NCBI GenBank assembly: GCA_963662155.1
Contig: OY759263.1
Span: forward strand, 26,987,548 to 27,051,547
Reading direction: 5' to 3'
DNA: 64,000 bases
DNA from: Lamellibrachia columna
Taxonomy: Eukaryota; Annelida; Polychaeta; Sabellida; Siboglinidae
The notes under the pieces were generated by a model. The model was not told the origin of the DNA, made no database searches, and saw only the letters and a list, made by a program, of their open reading frames with translations. The position numbers and the translations under genes are program-made. Within the stretch, counting starts at the first letter, position 1, and each line of letters begins with the position of its first letter. Shown here piece after piece: positions 57,001 through 64,000 of the stretch.

Positions 57001-57550
57001 TTAATATTATCCAAGCTGCCGCTGTAAGTCACAGAAAGGAACGGAAACAGCCGACAATACAGGATGTAAAACAAAAGGAGAACCCGGGTGCCGAGAATCG
57101 GCGCAGATAAACTGACACGATTTTTCGGCACGCCGCGCGAGCCGCTCAGCGGATTTTTTTGAAGTGCCTAATTAAGTAGGTTGAAAACAACACCGACCAG
57201 TATACTGAATAAGCATAGCCATAGGCCTTAGCGGCAGTATTCCATATGCCAGACAGCCCCTTAACTTCCTAATAAACAGCCAGTGTGACACTGTTTCTTC
57301 AACTCTGAAATAGAGTATGGATCTGCGGTCCCCCAATACTAACCCCACCCCACCCACAAAAAATCAGAGTGAGAGACAAATCAGATGCTCTCAGATTCAC
57401 CCAGTCTCACTCAGGATACCGTGACTCTGTGAGTGGTGTTACTTTCGAATATTGCCCAATGTAACACTAATCAAACTTCACAAATAATATAATATTTGAA
57501 TAAATGCTTTGTTTCTGATAATTTAATCTGCTAAAACGTTTTACCTGCAT
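50125..57550 (-). CDS. PDCL3: Phosducin-like protein 3 (PhLP2/VIAF), complete, six coding exons, 241 aa
   Basis: Coding exons in transcript order: 57550-57545, 53806-53677, 53044-52954, 52341-52198, 51381-51173, 50270-50125, all GT/AG and in phase (0, 1, 2, 2, 1). PDCL3 is a cytosolic thioredoxin-fold co-chaperone that binds the CCT/TRiC chaperonin and modulates folding of actin, tubulin and other clients; vertebrate members also affect VEGFR2 stability and caspase activation. The N-terminus [20 protein letters not shown], acidic [24 protein letters not shown]-like [20 protein letters not shown], then [59 protein letters not shown] and an acidic end DSDDDDDGY all fit the family. Length is close to the human protein (about 239). 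The first exon codes only Met-Gln. An in-frame ATG at 57736 would add 62 residues, but the family starts at MQDPN, so I chose 57550. Confidence 0.95.
50970..51023. repeat. (AT)n microsatellite in PDCL3 intron 5
   Basis: About 54 bp of uninterrupted AT between PDCL3 coding exons 5 and 6. Confidence 0.95.
51173..51381 (-). CDS. PDCL3: PDCL3 coding exon 5
   Basis: Acceptor tgcttgtctag, donor gtatgt. Codes the core of the thioredoxin-like domain, including [22 protein letters not shown] and [14 protein letters not shown]. Confidence 0.95.
52198..52341 (-). CDS. PDCL3: PDCL3 coding exon 4
   Basis: Acceptor tttgcttcag, donor gtaagt. Codes [20 protein letters not shown] then [28 protein letters not shown]: the start of the thioredoxin-like domain. 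Confidence 0.93.
52440..52620 (-). mobile_element. SINE copy in PDCL3 intron
   Basis: On the - strand: ggataaaacatcagactgtc, aatcgagaggaccagattt (tRNA-like head), then cagtcaccccactttgcctc and tgcctggcaatagacagtga. Same family as 3255, 15114 and 63733. Sits in the intron between PDCL3 exons 3 and 4. Confidence 0.75.
52954..53044 (-). CDS. PDCL3: PDCL3 coding exon 3
   Basis: Acceptor ttgactgcag, donor gtacgt. Codes [20 protein letters not shown] then [11 protein letters not shown], the acidic helical linker. Confidence 0.92.
53346..53515. repeat. Roughly 26-bp minisatellite in PDCL3 intron 2
   Basis: Six or seven imperfect units of gtgggagagtactgatgagt plus ggaaaa, lying between exons 2 and 3. 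Confidence 0.88.
53677..53806 (-). CDS. PDCL3: PDCL3 coding exon 2
   Basis: On the - strand, acceptor ttttgaaag precedes GATCCC and donor gtgggt follows CAAG. Codes [20 protein letters not shown], then [20 protein letters not shown]: the conserved N-terminal helix of PhLP2 proteins. Confidence 0.92.
53870..54230 (+). repeat. Dispersed repeat family D1, copy 3
   Basis: Contains gtaaaatcaagaatatcatg, agaatgtgttctaagc, agtaaacaaaggcgaaaata and catttggtgagtgaatattg, matching 16640-16920 and 28590-29340. Lies in the long first intron of PDCL3. Confidence 0.7.
54320..54500 (+). repeat. Dispersed repeat shared with 63545-63700
   Basis: gagtccagataactcgggat, then attgatcagaagcatgaacc, recur at the right end of the window with about 80 per cent identity by eye. 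The start (aagcctcgattatccagg) resembles pogo/Tigger terminal repeats. Confidence 0.65.
54581..54940. repeat. Long foldback: about 165-bp arms, almost no loop
   Basis: The left arm (tatgtttagtaaccttgcac ... aaaaacacatttaatcacct ... gaattcacatattta) pairs with the right arm (taaatatgcgaattctagct ... aaggtgataagatgtgtttt ... tgcatggttactaaacata). Mismatches are scattered and the turn is near 54760. Lies in PDCL3 intron 1. Could be a palindromic MITE or a source of double-stranded RNA if transcribed. Confidence 0.85.
55540..57158 (+). repeat. Inverted duplication, proximal arm
   Basis: Reads as the diverged reverse complement of 60587-61260 plus 62780-63190. Anchors: ccgacaatacaggatgtaaa (57051), attctactaacttagcacag (56434), atgtaaaggaaccaaag (55738). 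It has gained its own tandem duplication at 55930-56215 (gcaattaataagtcaatatt, twice). A candidate coding block at 56715-57110 is shared by both arms. Confidence 0.75.
55930..56215. repeat. About 180-bp direct duplication within the inverted arm
   Basis: ataatttgttcaggagttgc ... aataagtcaatattggctaa occurs twice in the same orientation, with differing lengths between the anchors. Confidence 0.8.
57545..57550 (-). CDS. PDCL3: PDCL3 coding exon 1 (Met-Gln)
   Basis: atgcag followed by donor gtaaaa. A at -3 gives a favourable start context. Six coding bases before a 3.7-kb intron; the sequence upstream is 5'UTR or promoter. Confidence 0.85.
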
Positions 57551-57599
57551 TGTAAACTTATCAAACTGTTCCCTGACAGACGAACGTTCTCGGCAACTT

Positions 57600-57640
57600 G
57601 ACGGGTCAACATGCGCTTCCGGAAAGGGGCCAAAGCTGTC
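57600..57640 (-). promoter_or_regulatory. ETS-like site upstream of PDCL3
   Basis: The - strand carries ccggaagc (57622-57615), an ETS/GABP-like core about 65-72 bp before the ATG. It is a common element near start sites of housekeeping genes. Single-site evidence only. Confidence 0.3.
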
Positions 57641-57889
57641 GGAGGTTGTCGCGAGACCGAATCCACACATACAGGTAAATAATTTCTCTGACCGTATTGC
57701 TACAAACATGAAGATATATGAAGCAGCTACTAGCACATACGATTTACGTATTGGCTAATAAAACTGAGTATTTCTATAAAAGCACATTGTATGTTTGAGA
57801 GCTACCATGAAGTGGCGCAACGGAAAAATACGGAGAAAATAAAAAATTAAGCCATAGGGGGCATATAACTGACCCAGTGTTGTTGCCCT

Positions 57890-60080
57890 CCTCTTTATCC
57901 CTGTAGTTCGGGGTGAGACTGGCACCAATACCGGTCGTCGATTTTTTTCCTGTTCTTCTTGGTCACTAGTCCCGTTTCACTGCCGTCTCCACTCCCTCCT
58001 ATCCCTTGTCTCTTTCTCCACTCCCCTCCCACCTCCGCTAAATCTCTCTTCCCCAGTACTCCCATCTCAGTCTCAAATGGTCTTCCTCTTCCCCGTCTAC
58101 CCTCCACTCTAAGTGCATCCGCTCTCTTCCTCAACCGTTCCCCTTCCATTCTTTCCACTTGTCCAGCCCACATTAGCTAGCTCCTCACTAGCTTCCTCAC
58201 GAGGCTCTCTCTCACACCAACTTCCTCCCTCAGCTCCTCCATTCTTCACTTGTCTAGTCTTTTTACTCCCACAGTTCTTCTCAGTTATTCTCGCGAACAT
58301 ACGTGCAGTTTCTCTTGTTGTTTTTCTATCATCGCCGTGGTCTATAGGCCGTATAGATAGGTGGTGTTATGCACGAGCTAAGTACCTTCCGTTTTAGATC
58401 CCGATGTACAAATTATGTCTATCTCCCATCACCCCTTCCACTTTCCTCCATGCACTCGCCCCAGCTTGTATATATTCACCTGCGAATTTCCGTTCCCGTG
58501 CCGCCGTCCCCACAAACCGCTCCACCCAGATATACAAAAACTTTCCCTTTGGTCTTTTCTAGACTTATTGTCTGCAAAATATTTCCTCCCACTCTGCCAA
58601 CCGTTCTTGAAAGTCTGCCTCACTGCAGGTCACATGCATATATCAACTTGCGGAGAATGTCCCTCGTAGTCGCTTTCCTGCTGATCACGTCCACTACGCA
58701 TCCATCCTAGAGACTCTCACATCACATCCATCCTAGAGACTCTCCATTGGCTTCCTGTCCGGTACCGTATTGAATACAAGGTCTTACTGATGACGTTCAA
58801 AGCTCTTCATCTGCTTGCGCCGAGCTACATCGCAGACCTGCTCCAGTTCTACCAACCCTGCAGAACATTGCGATCCTCATCAGACTCTCTTCTGACTGTA
58901 CGCAGTGCACATCTCCGCCATTATGGTGATCGTGCCTTCTGCATCGCTGCTCCTCGCCGGTGGAACAGTCTTCCCCATGAGATGCGAAAATGTGACTCTC
59001 TATACACCTTTAAAAGACTCTTAAAAATTATCTTGTTTAAACGCGCTGATTATTCTTAACTGTCAAATTTATTCGACTTTTAGTGCTATGTCCTATGAAC
59101 TTGGATTTGCTGTTTTTTATGTTTTTATTTATTTATCTATTATAATCGTGACTGTTTTTAACTATGTTTGTGTCAGCGCCTTTGAACAGGGTCACCTGGA
59201 TCCATGGCGCTCTAAAAGTGCTCTAATTATTATATTATTATATACTGCGATGAACAACAGGGCTTAGGACACTCCCCAGTCTCATGCGGACGTACACATC
59301 GAATTCCTCCAATATTCCCGGTTCGGGACGTACTCTACCTTAATTTTGTTTCTTCATATGTGCCTTCGACCAATCTCGACTCGACCCCTGGGACACCCAC
59401 CCACATCAGCGTGGTCATGGTCATCTCTCTCAAAACGGTGTCGTACGTATATGCCTTTTCAAAGTCCATGAATCACAGAGCCATCTTTTGTCCCTCCAGT
59501 CTCTGTTCCACCAGTTGTCTCAGATTGAACATCCCGTCCGCTGTACCTCTTCCTCTTCTGAAACGCTGTTATTTTTCTCCCATTTCACACTTCATTATAT
59601 CCTCCTAGTCCTTCTAACATGATACCTCGGTACTTTCCAAGGTCGTGAACATCTCCCTTTTTTCCATACTGGGGACTATCAATCCCGTCCACTCCTCTTC
59701 TGGGATTTTCCCCTCTCTCATGCAAGTATTTAACAATCGTTTTGTCCACCTAGCCCCAACACGTCCAGCCATCACCAGCATCTCCATTTGCACTTCAGCA
59801 ATACCTGTCGAGCGGCCTCTCTTTATCTTCTTCAATTGCTCTCTCTCTCTCTCTACTGCACTCGGTAGTTCAAGTTCGCTGTTTTCCCTTTGGTTTAGCA
59901 GTTCCTTGAAATAATCCTCCCAGATATGTAGCACATCTTTCCTGCCCTTGGCTAGCTTCCCATTCTTGTATTTGATTATTGATCCAATGCCCCCCACCCG
60001 CCCAAATACGCCACTGTTTGAGAGCAAAATCATTAATTGAGACGCCACGGTTAAGATGACGGTATATTGGTATCAATCGC
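57890..60080 (-). mobile_element. RTE-like LINE, reverse transcriptase, split by an L2 insertion
   Basis: In - strand order: GKLAKGRKDVLHIWEDYFKE, LLNQRENSELELPSA, EEWTGLIVPSMEKREM (about 60000-59640); LRQLVEQRLEGQKMALWFMD, FEKAYDTV (motif A, about 59510); LGSVLSPVV (motif B, about 59270); insertion at about 58690-59243; then DVISRKATTRDILRKLIYAC, DLQ (motif C region, about 58680-58620); FCISGWSGL...; VERMEGERLRKRADALRVEG and a GRGRPF tail (58150-58080). The catalytic YADD reads YACD here, and many stops are present: a dead element. Confidence 0.82.
58690..59243 (+). mobile_element. L2/CR1-like LINE 3' end nested in the RTE element
   Basis: The + frame gives MTFKALHLLAPSYIADLLQF, LRSSSDSLLTVRSAHLRHYG, DRAFCIAAPRRWNSLPHEMR, and FKRLLKIILFKRADYS, a well-kept L2/CR1 C-terminus. 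It is followed by a 3'UTR with cagcgcctttgaacagg, catggcgctctaaaag and an (att)n tail. A 19-bp motif catccatcctagagactct is duplicated at the 5' junction (about 58700 and 58728). Confidence 0.85.
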
Positions 60081-60099
60081 GCAACAGTTTTTTTTATTC

Positions 60100-60170
60100 A
60101 TTTTGGCGAAGCGCATGCGCCACCAATTATCGTCATATGCGTCTTCGACGGCTCGATGTCGGGTGAGTAA
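60100..60170 (+). promoter_or_regulatory. NRF1-like site and possible orphan first exon
   Basis: gcgcatgcgc (60111-60120) is a perfect NRF1-type palindrome. 36 bp on, an ATG (60156) is followed after seven coding bases by a good donor, gtgagt (60163). This resembles a short first exon like that of PDCL3, but no downstream exon is identified. Confidence 0.25.
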
Positions 60171-61394
60171 ATGACTAAATATGGGCAGATGTGTGTATAA
60201 CTGGTTGTTTGAGTCATTAATTGTAGAGTACACGTCATCGTTGTGATACAAACCAGCGTGATTACGTTGGGTCACATTTCCATAGTAATGACAGCAAGAC
60301 GCCAAGCCCAAGGCAAGAGTGTGTAAATAAGACAGTATCCACTCCAGCCCAGGCTGAAACTCCGAATATCATGGCGCCGCAAATTAAATGACACAATGTT
60401 GTACTTCCACAGTATTGCCAGTAAATTGAAATTGGTATTCTGCCTTAGAAATGTTGACAACAGTACTACCAAATCGCTTATATTTATATTGGTTGTAGTA
60501 CCGACTTGTAATCTGTATTCTTTTTCCCCATGTCATGACCACACTAGTAAAATTACTATTAACACTGAGTCCGAGGTAGACACTTCAACAAAATCCGTTG
60601 AGCAGCTCGTGCCGCATGTCAGATTAGCACTGCACCAATTCACGGCACCCAGGTCTCCTTTTGTTTCACTTTTACATCCTGTATTGTCGGCTGTTTCCGC
60701 TCTTTTCCGTGACTTACAGTGACAGATTGGACAGCAGTAAGTTCCTTTTCATGGTCGTCTGTTTTTGATTAAAATTGTACCAAAATTAAGGTAAAATACA
60801 TCAATTAGACAATATAGGTGTATTTCTATTGCATGTTAAAAAGATAAGGCTATATTATATATAGGATTACATTTTTGTTGTTCAAGATTTCTTCTAGAGG
60901 TCTTAGTTTGTCTGTGACTGTGTATGAAATATTTCCCTGCGTGCGCAGTGTTGTTTTTGTTCACCGCAAATTTGTGGAATTTCGTCCGATTTTGATTCTT
61001 GGAGTTAAACAGCAAGATCGAATTCATTACAAAGCCAGTACAATCTGTTTGATATATGTTTTACAAAAACAAATTTTTTGAATGATTATTAGTAATGCTA
61101 ATTTTTTTTTATTTTTATGTACTTTTTTATTTTCTTGTTACTATGTCAAGTAGTATATGGACATAACGTATACTGCACATACTCTTGTCTGAAATAAAAG
61201 ATTGATTGATTGGTATTGATTAAACTGGTTGGGCCTGGCCTGTGTTAAGTTACTGGAATAATGAAATTATTATGTAATTTCTAAAAGACTGAAAAAAATC
61301 GAAGAAAAACTTAAGTAAAATGGGGTGTATATATTAAATTCAATAACCTTATTCCGGAATATTACATCCATATAAAGACTAGACTATAACGACT

Positions 61395-62325
61395 AAAAAC
61401 TATAAATACAGTGGTGATGTGTATAATGCATCACTATTCATAATACTTTGTAATATCGCATTACCCGACTTAGCTATACACGTTATAAAACTATACACAT
61501 TTTTCCTGATCAACATTTTGCAGGTGGGTGACACAAACATAACTAGCACTACAATTCTTTGGTTCATTGCACAACAATCTAAACACATTATTGTATGCTA
61601 CACATAATTTTCTAATTGATTCCGATTTATAATTATACCATAACTGACATGTATATAATGAAGTGCTGTACAATTTAAACAGTACATTTTACATCTTCAG
61701 TACACATATAGAATTTTCGAATCAAGGCATTACCCTGAGCATCAATTCTCTTATACTGCCCAGCCATATCATCATCACTGCAAACTTCAGTGAGAACATG
61801 TCCAAGATATTTACATTTATTAACTCTTGTCAATATTTCACCATTTAACACAAAGTTTGGCGTATGTATATCTTTGAACTTTTTGCAGCAAAATATCATA
61901 ACATTACTTTTGGTACTGTTGTAGGTTGTTGTTGTTGTTTGATATCATGTTCTAGACTATAATTTGAACAGACAGACAGCAACATTGATAAACCCATGGA
62001 TGAGGGAGCCAAGAGCATTAAATCATCAGCATACATCAAGTGGTTAATTAATGCTGCACCTATTGTTTAATTTTTTACTGAGATCATCCATGTAGACACA
62101 AAAAATATACGGGGAGAGAATTTCTCCTTGACGTACACCATTAGTACCAGAAAAACTGTCTGACATGATATACTTCCAGCGTACATAAATTTTTGAGTAG
62201 TATACCAAAATACTAGAATTCTAACTATACAGGGGTATGCCCCGCTTTATGAGTTTCTTAAATAGAACATAGTGATTTACATGATCAAATGCTTTGGATG
62301 CATCCAGAAAACATGAATATATATA
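61395..62325 (-). mobile_element. LINE reverse transcriptase fragment inside the inverted arm
   Basis: Reading down the - strand: LDASKAFDHVNHYVLFKKLI (motif A), NGVRQGEILSPYIFCVYMDD (motif B), LMYADDLMLLAPSSMGLSML (motif C with YADD intact), FKDIHTPNFVLNGEIL, VNKCKYLGHVLTEVCSDDDM, ALIRKFYMCTEDVKCT, SLYTCQLWYNYKSESIRKLC. This is a common animal non-LTR element. Frameshifts near 61920 and 61600 and lack of both ends show it is inactive. Confidence 0.8.
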
Positions 62326-62401
62326 TATGCCCAATTTTACTGATAGTTATACGCACCCAATATTTTTCTTAAATAATATACATGTTACTAATATGTATAT
62401 A

Positions 62402-62404
<3 letters not shown>

Positions 62405-62461
<57 letters not shown>
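62405..62461. repeat. (AT)n microsatellite
   Basis: About 57 bp of alternating AT next to a short inverted atacatgttac / gtaacatgtat pair (62377-62388 and 62461-62473), so the AT run forms the loop of a small palindrome. Confidence 0.95.
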
Positions 62462-62464
<3 letters not shown>

Positions 62465-62534
62465 AACATGTATTATTTAGGACACTTATTTTGTTATAAG
62501 GTTGAGATGTAAGTTGCATATATATGACTGCCTT

Positions 62535-62680
62535 TTTATTCCAAGATTTATGAGACAGTTAACTGTGAATATTGCTACACTAAGCATACAATGTACTGTG
62601 AACATTGACACACTTCACCAGCATAGATTTATGAAACAGTGAACTGTGAATATTGCTACACTCTGCATTCAATGAACAGC
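62535..62680. repeat. About 88-bp tandem duplication
   Basis: gatttatgagacagttaact, then gtgaatattgctacact, recurs at 62623 as gatttatgaaacagtgaact, then the same continuation. Confidence 0.8.
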
Positions 62681-63544
62681 AACCGTACATTCGACACAAG
62701 AAATGTCGGGTTCAGCAGTGAAATACTGTGATTCCCTCTGTGAACAGTTTTATAAACATTACTTCATGTTGTATTGCAGGACATGATTTTATGAAACATT
62801 GACTGAAATATAAACTAAAATTACAAAATCTCAGAAAATTGGTAAATTGTGTTATATTTATGCAATGACAATGACAAAAGTTATGCCTTTTTATTTAAAT
62901 GTTGATTTGGCATGCTAATTAGCCAGTGTTGATTTATTAATTGAGTTAATATTAATAAATTACAAGTATATTTATGACACTTGGTTCCTTTACATATCTC
63001 CTTTAATTTAAATCAGTTGCAAAGTTTTTATGATATTTAATTTTTTTTAAGTGCCTAACTAGCAGGCAAAATTTACTATACTTAAATTAATCGTAGATTA
63101 ATACAATATGTCATTTTGACAAAAATCTGAAGAAACTTGCACAATCCTAACAATTATTTCATCACTTGAGAAGTTGAGTGCAAACAAATTGTTACTCTGT
63201 TAAAAAAGTTGTGAAAACCCGATCGATGATCGATTATATAATCGGTTTCTGTGTATAAATTGTGGGCGGCCAACATGAATTACATGATTGTTACATAGAA
63301 TGCTGCCAACTATCAGATTTCACTAGAGGCGACCGTAAATATTTTGGTCTTGTCACGGGTAAATGTTTTACGGGCTGTTGATGAGCGGTCATTTATATAA
63401 CATATGTAATTCGTCAGTGAATAAATGCTCTCAATCAAACTTTCCCCCAGGATAATCGAATAATTCGTCAGCATCAGTCAACATGTTTTATGCCGTAACT
63501 AGCATTGATTTGATTATTCAAATTCCATGATGTGGCACAACAGT

Positions 63545-63700
63545 TTATGACACACAAGATTCCCAGTGAGTCCAGACAACTCGGGAACTAGAACGAAATT
63601 CAGCATGACTTTTTTATAATAACAAATTATCAAACACACAAGATTGTAATTGATTAATTGATCGGAAGCATGAACCAACTATTTAATCATCGACACAATC
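63545..63700 (+). repeat. Dispersed repeat shared with 54320-54500
   Basis: agtccagacaactcgggaac, then attgatcggaagcatgaacc, as in PDCL3 intron 1. Same orientation. Confidence 0.65.
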
Positions 63701-63732
63701 AGTTAGACCAACTCTGTGGTGCAACACCAACA

Positions 63733-64000
63733 CCAATTTAGTTCAGTCCCAGTTTCCTCATTTCGCTCGGCTGTATAAATGAGTACCTAGCTATAGACAG
63801 TGATGGGATTCCAGTGCTGGAATTATATAAGAAGGAACAGCTTCTGCACAGCAGTTGCTGCATCGCTCGATGCTTCCAAGAGAAGTTGAGACATTTGCAT
63901 GAACATGTCTGCCTGGGACAAAGTGTAACCTGACCTGAGCCTCGAATGTTGGAAGGACGTGGTATTAATTGAACTGAAATGCTTTGGATGCAATAAAGGA
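63733..64000 (+). mobile_element. SINE copy, cut by window end
   Basis: The body cccagtttcctcatttcgct, gagtacctagctatagacag, tgggattccagtgctggaat matches the SINE at 15114 along its length to ggtattaattg. The tRNA-like head is not recognisable here. Confidence 0.72.

Larger units (their letters stand above)
60587..63190 (-). repeat. Inverted duplication, distal arm, with insertions
   Basis: Two blocks, 60587-61260 and about 62780-63190, match the reverse complement of 55540-57158. The DNA between them (about 61300-62780) holds a LINE and tandem repeats absent from the proximal arm. The best-kept part is around ctgtattgtcggctgtttcc (60690). Confidence 0.75.

Overview
The window looks like nuclear DNA of an invertebrate bilaterian animal, probably marine. 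Its few protein genes are spread over several to many kilobases, their introns have GT/AG borders, and AT-rich spacer is packed with microsatellites, minisatellites, MITEs, tRNA-derived SINEs, hAT elements and dead L2/CR1-like and RTE-like LINEs. The phylum cannot be fixed from the sequence (mollusc, brachiopod, annelid or hemichordate are all possible). There are no bacterial operons, CRISPR arrays or rRNA genes.

Three genes can be reconstructed by joining exons in phase. (1) A ZNF385-family gene with three U1/matrin-type zinc fingers lies on the + strand at 5385-13303; two of the fingers become complete only when exons are joined. (2) A 298-residue protein with two membrane segments and basic/serine-rich phosphorylation-like motifs lies on the + strand at 36629-40622 in five exons; I do not recognise the family. 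(3) A complete PDCL3 (phosducin-like 3, PhLP2/VIAF) orthologue of 241 residues lies on the - strand at 57550-50125 in six coding exons, the first coding only Met-Gln.

Layout. 0-5 kb: spacer with a MITE, a tRNA-Asn-like SINE and a 38-bp minisatellite. 5-14 kb: the ZNF385-like gene; its introns carry a MITE with an internal AT tract, a 36-bp minisatellite and an L2 remnant abutting exon 4. 14-26 kb: a transposon graveyard including two hAT-type insertions (16503-19341 and 23597-25690), each flanked by a perfect 8-bp target duplication and holding nested debris. 26-36 kb: dispersed repeats, a LINE tail whose coding sequence became a 39-bp minisatellite, and several MITEs. 36.6-40.6 kb: the two-membrane-segment gene with a PIF/Harbinger-like MITE in its last intron. 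44.8-48.5 kb: a 3.7-kb satellite of 38-bp monomers passing into 75-bp dimers, with a small palindrome kept by paired changes. 50-57.6 kb: PDCL3. 55.5-63.2 kb: a large diverged inverted duplication flanking PDCL3 exon 1 and a nested RTE/L2 LINE, with its distal arm invaded by another LINE.

The three genes show no obvious functional link. The most unusual items are the unrecognised two-membrane-segment protein, the satellite with covarying dyads, the inverted duplication whose two arms keep matching reading frames, and the long foldback at 54.6-54.9 kb.
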